A stretch of 34,538 bases of DNA from Mycobacterium sp. 1423905.2 (GTDB taxonomy: Bacteria > Actinomycetota > Actinomycetes > Mycobacteriales > Mycobacteriaceae): the NCBI RefSeq assembly GCF_001673155.1, contig NZ_LZLE01000183.1, positions 1 through 34,538 on the forward strand, read 5' to 3'. A program made the position numbers and the translations under genes. Within the stretch, counting starts at the first letter, position 1; the number at the start of each line of letters is the position of its first letter. The notes beneath the pieces are model-generated. The model was given only the letters and a program-made list of their open reading frames with translations, had not been told where the DNA came from and searched no databases. Below, piece by piece: positions 16,884 through 27,990 of the stretch.

Positions 16884-17437
16884 GCCTGGGCGATCGCGGT
16901 GCTCGACCGGTGGTGGCGGACGATTCGCGCCGGAACGCCGGCGACGTCGACGTCGTCAGGTACCGATTTGACCACGATGGCGCCGGCTCGGACGCCGACT
17001 CGGCTCCCGATGTCGGCGCCGAACACCATGGCGCCGGGGTAGAGGTAGACGTCGTCGCCGATGCTCGGGTACTGGCCCGGACGTCCTTCTCCGACCGAAA
17101 CGCCTTGATGGATGCGGCAATTGGCGCCGATGCGGGCGCGATAGTGCACGTGCACCGGTCCGATGTGGGCGATCGACAGCCCCGGCCCGAACACGTTGCG
17201 CGGAATCACGTAGCCGAGTCGCTCGCCCAGGAACTTGGTCCGCAGCTGCAGGTATCCGGCGATCAGTCGCCCCGCCGGCGTCCGGGCGGAGTTGGTCCAA
17301 TACTCGGATTTGCGCAGCAGCCGCTGGAAATAAGCGGGCCGCTGCGTGATGCGGTACCGGTGCCGCCAACGATCGAGGCCTTGGGCTGCCATGTCCGCCG
17401 CGAGATACGACGCCAGGTCGGCGCGAGTCTTGATCAC
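16880..17437 (-). CDS. Hexapeptide-repeat O-acetyltransferase, serine acetyltransferase type
   Basis: 185 residues from GTG at 17437. No Shine-Dalgarno site is visible, but a TAGTAT -10 box ends ten bases upstream, so translation is probably leaderless or nearly so. The N-terminal 75 residues are helical. From about 80 the left-handed beta-helix begins: VFGPGLSIAHIGPVHVH, RIGANCRIHQGVSVG, IGDDVYLYPGAMVFG, IGSRVGVRAGAIVV. The active His of the family lies in the HIGP/HQG part. CysE proper O-acetylates serine for cysteine synthesis, but this shorter IPRNVFGPGLSIAH type is common in exopolysaccharide clusters, where it is thought to O-acetylate sugars. Either role is possible; the nearby polysaccharide operon favours the second. 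Confidence 0.8.
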   Translation of the reverse strand: MIKTRADLASYLAADMAAQGLDRWRHRYRITQRPAYFQRLLRKSEYWTNSARTPAGRLIAGYLQLRTKFLGERLGYVIPRNVFGPGLSIAHIGPVHVHYRARIGANCRIHQGVSVGEGRPGQYPSIGDDVYLYPGAMVFGADIGSRVGVRAGAIVVKSVPDDVDVAGVPARIVRHHRSSTAIAQA

Positions 17438-17446
17438 AGGGCAATC

Positions 17447-17452
17447 ATACTA
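17447..17452 (-). promoter_or_regulatory. -10 box of the acetyltransferase gene
   Basis: On the minus strand the hexamer is TAGTAT, a TANNNT mycobacterial -10. A start about seven bases downstream would leave a leader of roughly three bases before the GTG at 17437. The -35 region is weak, as is common for mycobacterial promoters. Confidence 0.5.
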
Positions 17453-17496
17453 TTTGTGCGCTAGTAACGCTCAGTCGATACTAAAGGTCTGAAACG

Positions 17497-18033
17497 TCAG
17501 CGCTCGTCTTCCCACAGCTGCTCGGTCAGGTCCTGAAACGCCGCGAGAGCGAAGTTGTCGTCGGCACGCATCACGGCCGACCGGCTCATCAGTGCCCGTA
17601 CCACCGAGCCGTCTTTGTGAGCCAGTTCGACGACCATGTTGGCCAAAGCGTGCACGAAGGAAAGCAGCGACGATTCCGAGTCTGGAGTCTGGTGGAAGAT
17701 CTCTTCGAACCGCAGCGACAACACCTCCTCCGGTTCGCAGCCAACCATCTGGGCGAACGCGGTGTTGGTGAACAGGATGCTGCCGTCGTGGCCAATGGCG
17801 AGCACAGGGACCGGGATCCGTTCCAGCACAACCAATGCGGGCAACTGCTTGAGGGTGGTCATCGGCGATTGGGTGAGTTGCCGGTTGCGTCGTCGGTCCA
17901 CCAGCCGATTATGTCCTATGGCAGAAGATATGCCAGCTTTGCTGGTGGTTAACGCCGCCGCGGCGGTGCCCAGGGCGCCGGCGCCCACCTGCGCCGACTG
18001 CGTCGTCCCGGCTGAAGGCGGGTCGAATTCCAT
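17497..18033 (-). CDS. PAS-domain sensory protein
   Basis: 178 residues, ATG at 18033 with TAGGAA upstream, nine bases after the metG stop. Residues 1-57 are Ala/Thr/Ser-rich and without clear structure; a second in-frame ATG at 17862 would remove them. The single PAS domain (about 62-172) shows VLERIPVPVLAIGHDGSILF, TNTAFAQMVGCEPEEVL and the C-terminal AAFQDLTEQLWEDE. There is no kinase, GGDEF or HTH output domain, so it would act by protein contact or ligand binding. I do not recognise a named orthologue. It is presumably co-transcribed with metG. Confidence 0.8.
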   Translation of the reverse strand: MEFDPPSAGTTQSAQVGAGALGTAAAALTTSKAGISSAIGHNRLVDRRRNRQLTQSPMTTLKQLPALVVLERIPVPVLAIGHDGSILFTNTAFAQMVGCEPEEVLSLRFEEIFHQTPDSESSLLSFVHALANMVVELAHKDGSVVRALMSRSAVMRADDNFALAAFQDLTEQLWEDER

Positions 18034-18042
18034 TGCGAATTC

Positions 18043-19611
18043 CTATGATTGGGCTGACTCGGGCACCTGATAGCGAGGGAAAACGCCGCTGGGCGGCGGC
18101 AGTGCGGTCCCCGCGGCGAGCCGCTGGCTGACCGCTGTGAATGACCGCTGGTCATTTGCTTGGCCGAGCAGGTCGAGGACCTTGCCCGCCGACTCCGGCA
18201 TCACCGGCTGCACCAACAAGGCGGCTATGCGGACCACCTCGCAGGTGACATACAAAGTGGTGCGGAACCGCACTTGGTCCGCTTCGGCTTCGCTCTTACG
18301 CAGCACCCATGGCTGCTGTGCGGAGAAGTACTTGTTGGCGTCACCGAGCATCAGCCAGATCGCCTCGAGCGCCAGGTGCATCGCCTGGGCGTCGAAGTGC
18401 CCGCGCACCCTTTCCAGCAGCCCGTCCGCCGTCGCGAGCAATTCGGTGTCGGCCGCATCGAATTCACCGGGATGCGGCACCACCCCGTCGAGATTCTTGG
18501 CGATCATCGACAGCGAGCGCTGCGCCAGGTTCCCCAATTCGTTGGCCAGATCGGTGTTGATCCGGGTGATGATCGCCTCTTCGCTGTAGCTGCCGTCCTG
18601 GCCGAACGGGATTTCGCGCAGCAGGAAGTAGCGGAGTTGGTCCACGCCCAACGTCTCGACGAGCGCGACCGGGTCGACGGTGTTGCCCACCGACTTACTC
18701 ATCTTCTCGCCGCGGTTGTGCAGGAACCCGTGCGCGAAGACCCGGCGCGGCAACTCGACTCCGGCCGACATCAGAAACGCCGGCCAGTACACGGCGTGGA
18801 ACCGGATGATGTCCTTGCCGATCATGTGCAGATCGGCGGGCCAATACCGGCGAAACAGCTCGGAGTCGGTGTCCGGGTAGCCGGCTCCGGTCAGGTAATT
18901 GGTCAGCGCATCCACCCAGACGTACATGATGTGCTCGGGGTGATCGGGAACCTGCACACCCCAGTCGAACGAGGTACGCGAGATGGACAGATCGTCCAAC
19001 CCGCCGGAAACGAAGCTGATCACCTCGTTGCGGCGAGTTTCAGGAGCGATGAAGTCCGGATGAGCGTCGTAGTGTGCCAGCAGCTTGTCGGCATACGCCG
19101 AAAGCCGGAAGAAGTAGGTCTGCTCTTCGGTCCAGGTCACCGGGGTCTGGGTTTCCACCGCGACCCGGGTGCCGTCCTGAAGTAACTGGGTCTCCGATTC
19201 GACGAAGAACCGCTCGTCGCGCACCGAGTACCAGCCGGCGTAGTTGTCGAGATAGATGTCGCCGGAGGCGGCCATCCGTCGCCAGATCTCCTGCGACGCC
19301 TCGTGGTGGTCGGCGTCGGTGGTGCGGATGAACCGGTCGAAGGAGATGTTGAGCTTCTCTTGCAGGCGCTGGAAGACATCGGAGTTGCTGCGGGCCAGGG
19401 CGGCGGTCGGCACCCCGGCGGCCGTGGCGGCTTGGGCGACCTTGAGGCCGTGCTCGTCGGTCCCGGTCAAGAAGCGCACGTCGAAGCCGTCGAGTCGTTT
19501 GAACCGGGCGATCGCGTCGGTGGCGACGTACTCGTAGGCGTGGCCCATGTGCGGCGCGCCGTTGGGATAGGCGATCGCCGTGGTGACGTAGTAGGGCTGC
19601 GGTGGCTTCAT
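18043..19611 (-). CDS. metG: Methionyl-tRNA synthetase
   Basis: 522 residues, ATG at 19611. Class I synthetase: the HIGH motif is HMGH at residues 21-24 (in [19 protein letters not shown]), the KMSKS loop is exact at 303-307 ([10 protein letters not shown]), and [16 protein letters not shown] forms the methionine-pocket region. No Cys zinc knuckle is present in the connective peptide, matching the zinc-less short form found in mycobacteria. A C-terminal anticodon-binding helical domain runs from about 380. It charges tRNA-Met in the cytoplasm and is essential. It diverges from tatD across 38 bp. Confidence 0.97.
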   Translation of the reverse strand: MKPPQPYYVTTAIAYPNGAPHMGHAYEYVATDAIARFKRLDGFDVRFLTGTDEHGLKVAQAATAAGVPTAALARSNSDVFQRLQEKLNISFDRFIRTTDADHHEASQEIWRRMAASGDIYLDNYAGWYSVRDERFFVESETQLLQDGTRVAVETQTPVTWTEEQTYFFRLSAYADKLLAHYDAHPDFIAPETRRNEVISFVSGGLDDLSISRTSFDWGVQVPDHPEHIMYVWVDALTNYLTGAGYPDTDSELFRRYWPADLHMIGKDIIRFHAVYWPAFLMSAGVELPRRVFAHGFLHNRGEKMSKSVGNTVDPVALVETLGVDQLRYFLLREIPFGQDGSYSEEAIITRINTDLANELGNLAQRSLSMIAKNLDGVVPHPGEFDAADTELLATADGLLERVRGHFDAQAMHLALEAIWLMLGDANKYFSAQQPWVLRKSEAEADQVRFRTTLYVTCEVVRIAALLVQPVMPESAGKVLDLLGQANDQRSFTAVSQRLAAGTALPPPSGVFPRYQVPESAQS

Positions 19612-19617
19612 CGAGAA

Positions 19618-19643
19618 ACCACCCTATTGGGTGGACCTATTGT
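19618..19643. promoter_or_regulatory. Overlapping divergent metG/tatD promoters
   Basis: Within the 38-bp gap the minus strand carries TAGGGT (19626-19621), giving an about 3-base leader for metG. The plus strand carries TATTGT (19638-19643), with the predicted start falling on the tatD GTG at 19650. A perfect 6-bp palindrome CCACCC-TATT-GGGTGG spans 19619-19634, and CCTATTG is repeated directly at 19623-19629 and 19636-19642. Both genes would be leaderless or nearly so. Confidence 0.5.
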
Positions 19644-19649
19644 GTGCGC

Positions 19650-20483
19650 GTGAGCTCCAACAAGCGAGAAGCACCGCCCCCGCCGCAGCCGCTGGCGCCG
19701 TTGATCGATGCGCACACGCACTTGGACGCGTGCGGCGCGACCGACGCCGCGGGCGTGACCGACATCGTCGACCGGGCGGCCGCCGTCGGGGTGAGCGCCG
19801 TGGTCACGATTGCCGACGACATGGATTCGGCGCGCTGGGTGACCGCGGCGGCCGAGTGGGATGCACGGGTGTACGCCGCGGTGGCGTTGCACCCCACCCG
19901 TGCCGACGCGCTGACCGAGGCCGCGCGCGCCGAGATCGAACGGTTGGCGGCCCATCCGCGCGTGGTGGCGGTCGGCGAGACCGGCATGGACATGTATTGG
20001 CCGGGGCGACTCGAAGGTTGCGCGGCACCGGACACCCAGCGCGAGGCCTTCGCCTGGCATATCGACCTGGCCAAGCGGATCGGCAAGCCGCTGATGATCC
20101 ACAACCGGCAGGCCGACCGCGAGGTGCTCGACGTGCTGCGCGCGGAGGGCCCGCCTAAGACGGTGATCTTCCACTGCTTCTCGTCGGACAGTGCAATGGC
20201 CCGCGAGTGCGTGCAGGCCGGTTGGCTGGTCAGCTTGTCCGGCACAGTGAGCTTCCGTAACGCCCGAGACCTTCGCGAAGCCGTGCCGCTGATCCCCAGC
20301 GAGCAGCTTCTGGTGGAAACCGACGCGCCCTTTTTGACCCCGCACCCGTACCGCGGGGCAGCGAATGAACCGTATTGCCTGCCCTACACCGTGCGGGCGC
20401 TGGCTGAGCTGCTCGATCGCCGGCCCGAGGAGCTGGCCGAGGTCACCACGAGCAACGCTCAACGGGTCTACGGGGTGGAGTGA
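19650..20483 (+). CDS. tatD: TatD-family metal-dependent DNase
   Basis: 277 residues from GTG at 19650, chosen because the upstream -10 TATTGT places the transcript start there; homology proper begins about 15 residues later at PLIDAHTHLDACG. Metal ligands of the TatD/amidohydrolase fold are visible: HTHLD near residue 20, the Glu of VGETGMDMYW near 110, MIHNRQAD near 150, FHCFSSD near 173 and the Asp of LVETDAPFLTPHPYRG near 222. TatD proteins are Mg-dependent 3'-5' exonucleases linked to DNA repair and fragmentation. It is the first plus-strand gene of the conserved block and is followed by rpfB after 176 bp. Confidence 0.95.
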   Translation: MSSNKREAPPPPQPLAPLIDAHTHLDACGATDAAGVTDIVDRAAAVGVSAVVTIADDMDSARWVTAAAEWDARVYAAVALHPTRADALTEAARAEIERLAAHPRVVAVGETGMDMYWPGRLEGCAAPDTQREAFAWHIDLAKRIGKPLMIHNRQADREVLDVLRAEGPPKTVIFHCFSSDSAMARECVQAGWLVSLSGTVSFRNARDLREAVPLIPSEQLLVETDAPFLTPHPYRGAANEPYCLPYTVRALAELLDRRPEELAEVTTSNAQRVYGVE

Positions 20484-20531
20484 ACCGAGGCCGTGCGGTG
20501 CCCAACGGCGCCTAACAGTGTGTCGCCCGAG

Positions 20532-20560
20532 TTGCTCAGCATTGGCCGGTTCGTTACCGT
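20532..20560 (+). promoter_or_regulatory. rpfB promoter candidate
   Basis: The -35 is TTGCTC (20532-20537) and the -10 is TACCGT (20555-20560), with a 17-bp spacer. The transcript would start near 20567. A near-perfect inverted repeat, CCGGTTCG (20546-20553) with CGAACGGG (20569-20576), flanks the -10 and could be an operator. Confidence 0.5.
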
Positions 20561-20566
20561 CTTGTG

Positions 20567-22680
<2,114 letters not shown>

Positions 22681-22725
22681 GGAACATGCTGAGGCCGCCG
22701 CCGTCCGCAGCGATAGTCTGCTGCC

Positions 22726-23685
22726 GTGTCCGCGTCTGACGGCAACACCGCCGAATTGTGGGTGCCCACCGGGTCGGTGACCGTGCGCGTGCCGGGCAAG
22801 GTGAACCTCTACCTGGCGGTCGGGGATCGCCGCGACGACGGCTATCACGAGCTGACGACGGTGTTCCAGGCGGTGTCGCTGATCGACGAGGTGACCGTGC
22901 GCAACGCCGACGTGTTGTCGCTGGAACTCGTCGGCGAGGGCGCCGAACAGCTACCCACCGACGAACGCAACCTGGCCTGGCGAGCCGCCGAGCTGTTGGC
23001 CGACCATGTCGGACGGGCTCCGGACGTATCCATCCTGATCGACAAGACCATTCCGGTGGCCGGCGGAATGGCCGGCGGCAGCGCCGACGCCGCCGCCGTG
23101 CTGGTGGCGATGAACTCCCTGTGGGAACTCGCCTTGCCCCGTCGCGACCTGCGCCTGATGGCCGCGCAGTTGGGCAGCGATGTCCCGTTCGCTCTGCACG
23201 GCGGAACCGCGCTGGGCACCGGCCGGGGCGAGGAGTTGGCAACGGTATTGTCCCGCAACACCTTTCACTGGGTTTTGGCGTTCGCTGAGGGCGGCTTGTC
23301 GACGCCGGCGGTGTTCGGCGAGTTGGACCGGCTGCGCGAGGCCGGCGATCCGCCGCGGCTGGCCGAGCCTGGGCCGGTGCTGGCCGCGTTGGCCGCCGGT
23401 GACCCGCATCAACTCGCACCGCTGCTGGGCAACGAACTGCAAGCGGCCGCGGTCAGCCTGGACCCGTCGCTGCGACGTGCGCTGCGCGCCGGCGTGGAGG
23501 CGGGTGCGCTGGCCGGCATCGTCTCGGGGTCCGGGCCAACGTGTGCGTTCCTGTGTACGTCCGCGGCGCAGGCCGTCGACGTCGGCACGCAATTGTCCGG
23601 GGCGGGAGTGTGCCGCACGGTGCGCGTGGCCAGCGGGCCGGTACCCGGCGCGCGAGTGGTACCGGCGCCGATGACCGAAGCATGA
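22726..23685 (+). CDS. ispE: 4-diphosphocytidyl-2-C-methyl-D-erythritol kinase
   Basis: 319 residues from GTG at 22726, 45 bp after ksgA. GHMP kinase fold: [20 protein letters not shown] near the start, the ATP loop [19 protein letters not shown] near residue 110, the aspartate loop [20 protein letters not shown] near 155 and the C-terminal [12 protein letters not shown] near 267. It phosphorylates CDP-methylerythritol in the non-mevalonate route to isoprenoids, which supply the decaprenyl phosphate used for cell-wall and polysaccharide synthesis. It is the last gene of the rpfB operon. No terminator is evident directly after it. Confidence 0.96.
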   Translation: MSASDGNTAELWVPTGSVTVRVPGKVNLYLAVGDRRDDGYHELTTVFQAVSLIDEVTVRNADVLSLELVGEGAEQLPTDERNLAWRAAELLADHVGRAPDVSILIDKTIPVAGGMAGGSADAAAVLVAMNSLWELALPRRDLRLMAAQLGSDVPFALHGGTALGTGRGEELATVLSRNTFHWVLAFAEGGLSTPAVFGELDRLREAGDPPRLAEPGPVLAALAAGDPHQLAPLLGNELQAAAVSLDPSLRRALRAGVEAGALAGIVSGSGPTCAFLCTSAAQAVDVGTQLSGAGVCRTVRVASGPVPGARVVPAPMTEA

Positions 23686-23721
23686 CGGATGTGTGAAATC
23701 TGCCTCAAAACACTTTTGCGT

Positions 23722-23750
23722 TTGGCAGTTACTTAAGAGGAGCTTAAGAT
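23722..23750 (+). promoter_or_regulatory. Strong sigma-A-type promoter before pks16
   Basis: TTGGCA (23722-23727) and TAAGAT (23745-23750) are separated by exactly 17 bp. The transcript start is predicted at 23757-23759. The palindrome CTTAAG occurs twice here (23732-23737 and 23743-23748), 11 bp apart, one overlapping the -10, so a repressor could bind both on one face of the helix. Confidence 0.7.
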
Positions 23751-23758
23751 AATCCGCG

Positions 23759-23950
23759 GTGACGAGTAGCGGTGTGCACATAGGTGCGGGATTTTCGCCC
23801 GGCGCGACGCAGCGTCGGGCCGTTGTCTCATCACCGGACCGAGACCTAATTGCTCCCCAAATGTATGCGCGCGCCTGCTCCACAGTGGCATTCAGCAGGC
23901 GGAACATGAAAGTTCGGCCCTTGGGGCCGACATCGAGGAGGTTGCTTTGA
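23759..23950 (+). CDS. 63-codon upstream frame, probably leaderless, overlapping the pks16 start
   Basis: It runs from GTG at 23759 to a TGA at 23948-23950 that shares TTGA with the pks16 TTG start. The GTG falls zero to two bases from the transcript start predicted by the promoter at 23722-23750. The product (starts [11 protein letters not shown]) is basic, with no membrane segment or known domain. By my count 41 of 63 third positions are G or C, lower than in neighbouring genes, so selection for the peptide may be weak; an internal ATG at 23861 would give 28 codons. From memory, M. tuberculosis has a small hypothetical gene (Rv1012) annotated in this gap; I cannot test homology. The likely role is to feed ribosomes to, or regulate, pks16. 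Confidence 0.45.
   Translation: MTSSGVHIGAGFSPGATQRRAVVSSPDRDLIAPQMYARACSTVAFSRRNMKVRPLGPTSRRLL
23914..23930 (+). promoter_or_regulatory. Hairpin next to the pks16 ribosome site
   Basis: A perfect 7-bp stem TCGGCCC / GGGCCGA closes a 3-base TTG loop and ends five bases before the ribosome-binding GAGGAGG. No U-tract follows, so it is not a terminator. Ribosomes translating the upstream frame would melt it. It could gate access to the pks16 start. Confidence 0.45.
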
Positions 23951-25581
23951 GCAGGTTTACCGAGAAGATGTTCCGCAACGCTCGCGAGTCCACCAAGGGC
24001 ATGGTGACCGGCGAACCGCACACCCCGGTCCGGCACACCTGGGGTGAGGTCCACGAGCGCGCGCGTCAAATCGCGGGCGGCTTGGCGGCCATCGGCGTCG
24101 GCCACGGCGACGCGGTGGGCGTGCTGGCCGGTGCCCCGGTGGAAATCGCTCCCGCCGCGCAAGGGCTGTGGATGCGCGGCGCCAGCCTGACCATGCTGCA
24201 CCAGCCCACCCCCCGCACCGACCTGGTCGTGTGGGCCGAAGACACCACCACCGTCATCGACATGATCGAGGCCAAGGCGGTCATCATCTCCGATCCGTTC
24301 ATGGCGGCCGCGCCGGTCCTCGAGGAGCGCGGCGTCAAGGTCGTGACCGTCGAGCAGCTGCTGGCGGCCGACCCGATCGATGCCATCGAGGTCGGTGAGG
24401 ACGATCTGGCGCTGATGCAGTTGACCAGCGGATCGACCGGCTCGCCCAAGGCCGTGCAGATCACGCACCGCAACCTGTACGCCAACCTCGAGGCGATGTA
24501 CATCAGCGCGGAGTACAACGAAGACACCGACGTCATGATCAGCTGGCTGCCTTTGTTCCACGACATGGGCATGATCGGCTTCCTGACCGTCCCCATGTAC
24601 TTCGGCGGCGAGCTGGTCAAAGTCACCCCGCTGGACTTCATGCGCGACACGCTGCTGTGGGCCAAGCTGATCGACAAGTACCAGGGCACCATGACGGCGG
24701 CCCCGAACTTCGCCTACTCGTTGTTCGCCAAGCGGCTGCGCAAGCAGGCCAAGCCGGGCCAGTTCGACCTGTCCACGTTGCGGTTCGCGCTGTCGGGCGC
24801 CGAGCCCGTCGAGCCGTCGGACGTCGAGGACCTCTGCGACGCCGGCGCGCCGTTCGGACTGAAGCCCGAGGCGATCCTGCCGGCCTACGGAATGGCCGAA
24901 ATCACCTTGGCGGTGGCGTTCTCCGAGTGCGGTGCCGGTCTGGTAGTCGACGAGGTCGACGCCGACCTGATGGCCGCGCTGCGGCGCGCGGTGCCGGCGA
25001 CCAAGGGCAACACCCGCCGGCTGGCCTCGCTGGGGCCGCTGCTGCAGGGCATCGAGGCCCGCATCGTCGACGAGGACGGCAACGTGCTGCCCAAGCGCGG
25101 GGTCGGCGTCATCGAGTTGCGCGGCGAATCGGTGAGCCCGGGCTATCTGACCATGGGTGGATTCATCTCGGCGCAGGACCGGCACGGCTGGTATGACACC
25201 GGTGACCTGGGCTACCAGATGGACAACGGCCACATCGTCGTCTGCGGCCGCGTCAAGGACGTCATCATCATGGCCGGCCGCAACATCTACCCGACCGACA
25301 TCGAGCGGGCGGCGGGCCGGGTGAGCGGGGTGCGTCCGGGATGCGCGGTGGCCGTGCGGCTGGACGCCGGGCATACCCGCGAGACCTTCGCCGTCGCCGT
25401 CGAGTCCAACGCCTACGACGACCCCACCGAAGTGCGTCGCATCGAGCACCAGGTGGCGCACGAGGTGCTCAAAGAGGTCGACGTGCGGCCCCGCAACGTC
25501 GTGGTGCTCGGGCCGGGAACCATTCCGAAGACCCCGTCGGGCAAGCTGCGCCGGTCCACCTCGGTCACGCTGGTCACCTAG
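23947..25581 (+). CDS. pks16: Acyl-CoA/acyl-AMP ligase-like protein (Pks16)
   Basis: 544 residues from TTG at 23947, with an excellent GAGGAGG about seven bases upstream. ANL-superfamily adenylating enzyme: the P-loop [20 protein letters not shown] near residue 158, [15 protein letters not shown] near 315, [20 protein letters not shown] near 415 and the C-terminal catalytic Lys in [12 protein letters not shown] near 535. It activates a carboxylic (probably fatty) acid as acyl-AMP. Despite the historical name it has no ketosynthase domain and is not a polyketide synthase. The gene order matches M. tuberculosis Rv1013. It ends eight bases from the convergent pth stop. Confidence 0.93.
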   Translation: MSRFTEKMFRNARESTKGMVTGEPHTPVRHTWGEVHERARQIAGGLAAIGVGHGDAVGVLAGAPVEIAPAAQGLWMRGASLTMLHQPTPRTDLVVWAEDTTTVIDMIEAKAVIISDPFMAAAPVLEERGVKVVTVEQLLAADPIDAIEVGEDDLALMQLTSGSTGSPKAVQITHRNLYANLEAMYISAEYNEDTDVMISWLPLFHDMGMIGFLTVPMYFGGELVKVTPLDFMRDTLLWAKLIDKYQGTMTAAPNFAYSLFAKRLRKQAKPGQFDLSTLRFALSGAEPVEPSDVEDLCDAGAPFGLKPEAILPAYGMAEITLAVAFSECGAGLVVDEVDADLMAALRRAVPATKGNTRRLASLGPLLQGIEARIVDEDGNVLPKRGVGVIELRGESVSPGYLTMGGFISAQDRHGWYDTGDLGYQMDNGHIVVCGRVKDVIIMAGRNIYPTDIERAAGRVSGVRPGCAVAVRLDAGHTRETFAVAVESNAYDDPTEVRRIEHQVAHEVLKEVDVRPRNVVVLGPGTIPKTPSGKLRRSTSVTLVT

Positions 25582-25589
25582 GGGCCGCG

Positions 25590-26165
25590 CTACCAGGCGT
25601 GGACGCGGTTCTGCGCCGGTTCCAAGCCGAGTTGAATCAGCATCTCGGTCGCGTCGGCGGCCTGCTCGCAGATGGTCGGCACCTCGGCGCGCTCGGCCGC
25701 GCTGAAGTTCTCCAGCACGAACGCCGCCGGGTCCTTACGTCCGGGCGGGCGGCCGATGCCGATGCGCACCCGCTGAAAATCCTTGCTGCCCAGCGCGGCG
25801 GCCACCGAACGCAATCCGTTGTGGCCACCTTCGCCGCCGCCCAGCTTGAGTCGGATACGCCCGAAGTCCAGGTCGAGTTCGTCGTGGATGACGATGATGT
25901 CGCCCGGTGACACCGAGTAGAACTTGGCCAGCGGTCCGACCTGGCGGCCCGACTCGTTCATGTAGCAGCGCGGCTTGGCCAATACCACCGAGTGCCCGGC
26001 CAGCCGTCCGGTGACGAGCTCGGCACCGGACTTTTTGTGCGCCTTAAACTTTGCGCCCAGCCGATCCGCCAGCAGATCGGCGACCATGAAGCCGAGGTTG
26101 TGCCGGGTGCGGGCGTAGTTCTCCCCGGGATTGCCCAGGCCGACCACCAGCAGCGGTTCGGCCAC
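25590..26165 (-). CDS. pth: Peptidyl-tRNA hydrolase
   Basis: 191 residues from GTG at 26165, 12 bp after rplY. Family motifs are [20 protein letters not shown] with catalytic His22, [12 protein letters not shown] with the substrate-binding Asn near 70, [11 protein letters not shown] with Asp near 95, and [13 protein letters not shown] near 110. It frees tRNA from peptidyl-tRNA that drops off ribosomes and is essential. The pairing with rplY is standard in actinobacteria. Full length. Confidence 0.97.
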   Translation of the reverse strand: MAEPLLVVGLGNPGENYARTRHNLGFMVADLLADRLGAKFKAHKKSGAELVTGRLAGHSVVLAKPRCYMNESGRQVGPLAKFYSVSPGDIIVIHDELDLDFGRIRLKLGGGEGGHNGLRSVAAALGSKDFQRVRIGIGRPPGRKDPAAFVLENFSAAERAEVPTICEQAADATEMLIQLGLEPAQNRVHAW

Positions 26166-26177
26166 GTCGCGATCCGC

Positions 26178-26819
26178 CTACTCGGTCTCTTCGGGAGCGC
26201 CGGCCTCTTCGGCCTCTTCGGTCTCGGCTTCCTCCGTCGCGGCCTCGCCCTCGAGGTCCTCGGCGGTGGGCGCGGTGACCACGTTGACCACCAGCGTCTC
26301 GGGGTCGGAGATCAGGTTGACCCCGCGCGGCAGTTCGATCTGGCCGGCGGTGAACTGAGTCCCTTCCTCGGCGCCCTCGATCGAAATCGTCAACTGCTCG
26401 GGGATCGACAGCGCCTCGGCTTCGATCTCGATGGCGTTCGCCTCCTGGGTCACCAGGGCGCCAGGGGTCGGCTCGCCCTCGACGACCACGGTGACCTCGA
26501 CGGTGACCTTCTCGCCGCGGCGCACCACCAACAGGTCGGCGTGCTGGATGGTGCGGCGGATCGGGTGAATGTCGAGCGACTTGGTCAGCGCCAGTTGCTC
26601 TTTGCCGCCGATATTCAGCGTCAGCACCGCGTTGGTGCCCGAGTGGCGCAGCACCGCCGCGAAGTCGTGGCCGGGCAATTCGAGGTGCTGCGGGTCCGCG
26701 CCGTGGCCGTAGAGAACGGCGGGAATCTTGCCTTCACGGCGGGCTCGGCGGGACGCGCCCTTGCCGGTCTCGGACCGTACCGAGACATCCAGCTGGTTGA
26801 CTGCTTGTGACTTGGCCAT
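26178..26819 (-). CDS. rplY: 50S ribosomal protein bL25, long (Ctc/TL5) form
   Basis: 213 residues from ATG at 26819 with AGGAG upstream. The N-terminal L25 beta-barrel (about 1-95; [31 protein letters not shown]) binds 5S rRNA, followed by the TL5 C-terminal domain (about 100-185; [29 protein letters not shown]). The last 28 residues are a Glu-rich tail, common in actinobacterial members. It is first in a two-gene unit with pth. Confidence 0.97.
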   Translation of the reverse strand: MAKSQAVNQLDVSVRSETGKGASRRARREGKIPAVLYGHGADPQHLELPGHDFAAVLRHSGTNAVLTLNIGGKEQLALTKSLDIHPIRRTIQHADLLVVRRGEKVTVEVTVVVEGEPTPGALVTQEANAIEIEAEALSIPEQLTISIEGAEEGTQFTAGQIELPRGVNLISDPETLVVNVVTAPTAEDLEGEAATEEAETEEAEEAGAPEETE

Positions 26820-27115
26820 ATGTCGCTCCTGTAGGTGTGAAGGCACGGCCAGGATCGCGACAGTGAAGCCGGTCTCCGTCGATAACGGTGCTGGCATGTG
26901 CCGGCCACCCTCGCCGTGACGCCCGGTCAGGCTAACGCATCTGCGCCGTCGAGGCGAAATCCGGTCGCCGCAATGGTCACATGCGCCCCAGCAACGGGCT
27001 GCCGACTGGCGAGTGTGCAGCCACGGTTTCCACTGAGCGTTCCCGGCGCACTCTCGACGGAATTGCCGCCCTGCGCGCACACCGGAAGCCCTACGCGCAC
27101 AGTCGGCCTGATCGA
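26820..27115. promoter_or_regulatory. 296-bp spacer upstream of rplY with a palindromic element
   Basis: No gene. On the minus strand TAGCCT (26934-26929) could be the rplY -10, giving an about 100-nt leader; the -35 is weak. The rest contains the imperfect palindromic element listed at 27009-27056. There is no U-tract terminator. Confidence 0.35.
27009..27056. repeat. Imperfect palindromic element, copy 1
   Basis: GCGAGTGTGC (27009-27018) is mirrored by GCGCACTCTCG (27046-27056) with two differences. A looser element of similar style lies at 32794-32889. Elements with GAGYGTG/CACRCTC arms are dispersed in mycobacterial intergenic DNA in my experience, but I cannot search for further copies. 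Confidence 0.35.
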
Positions 27116-27985
27116 CTACAGCGGGAACTTGGTGCCGGTGAGCTGCTCGGACAGCTCCCACAGCGCGGCGGCCGTCTTGTCATCTTTGGCCCGCGGGCTG
27201 CGGGCAATCGGCTGCGTGCGGCCCAGGTACCCGAAGCGCGGGCCGACGAACGTGTCGCCCGGCAAATCCTGCGCGACCGCGTACAACGTCTGCCGCGCGC
27301 CGTAGTCGGCGTTAGTGGCTACCACCCGGGTGGCGGTCGAGATGACCGCGTCGCTGAACTTGCGGCCGGAAGCGCCCTGCAGATTGGTGTGGGAATAGCC
27401 AGGGTGGGCCACCAGCGCGCGCAGCCGCGAGCCGGCGGCAGTCAACCGGCGCTGCAACTCGCTGGTGAACAGCAGGTTGGCCAGCTTCGACTGGCTGTAG
27501 GCAAGCCAGGCCGAGTAACGCCGAGACTTCCAGTTGAGGTCGGCCAGGTCGATGCGGCCCGGCCAGTGCGCCATCGACGACACGGTGACGACCCGGTCGG
27601 TCAGCTTGGGCAGCACCAGGTTGGTCAGCGCGAAATGGCCCAGATGATTGGTGCCGATTTGGCTTTCGAAGCCGTCGGCGGTCACGGCATACGGGGCTGC
27701 CATGATGCCGGCGTTGTTGATCAAGATGTCCGCGTGCTCGACGCCGTCGGCGAAAGCCCGCACCGAAGAGAGGTCCTGCAGATCGAGCTGGCGCACCTCG
27801 ACCTCGCCGGGCATCTCCCGCGCGACCGCCTGGCCCTTGTCCGTGTTGCGGACGGCCATGACGATGTGAGCTCCCCGGCCGGCCAATTCGCGGGCGGTCA
27901 CCGCGCCGAGTCCGCTGTTGGCACCGGTGATGATGACGGTGCGGCCGGTGAACGACGGAAGGTCTGCGGCGGTCCAGCCAGTCAT
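27116..27985 (-). CDS. Short-chain dehydrogenase/reductase
   Basis: 289 residues, ATG at 27985. Classical SDR marks: the NAD(P) loop [11 protein letters not shown] near residue 18, [12 protein letters not shown] near 67, INNAGIMA near 88, the catalytic Ser in [10 protein letters not shown] near 135 and YSQSK (Tyr and Lys) near 162. R47-type basic residues after the second strand ([10 protein letters not shown]) favour NADP. It belongs to the retinol-dehydrogenase-like group common in mycobacteria; the substrate is unknown. It follows a decayed P450 gene by five bases, so the two probably once formed an oxidation operon. I do not recall an equivalent at this place in M. tuberculosis. Confidence 0.9.
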   Translation of the reverse strand: MTGWTAADLPSFTGRTVIITGANSGLGAVTARELAGRGAHIVMAVRNTDKGQAVAREMPGEVEVRQLDLQDLSSVRAFADGVEHADILINNAGIMAAPYAVTADGFESQIGTNHLGHFALTNLVLPKLTDRVVTVSSMAHWPGRIDLADLNWKSRRYSAWLAYSQSKLANLLFTSELQRRLTAAGSRLRALVAHPGYSHTNLQGASGRKFSDAVISTATRVVATNADYGARQTLYAVAQDLPGDTFVGPRFGYLGRTQPIARSPRAKDDKTAAALWELSEQLTGTKFPL

Positions 27986-27990
27986 GGCTT

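Noticed and set aside
22951..25461. 836-codon minus-strand frame across ispE and pks16
   Set aside because: It lies fully antisense to two well-supported enzymes and has low-complexity His/Gly/Arg content without domains. It is a product of high GC third positions.
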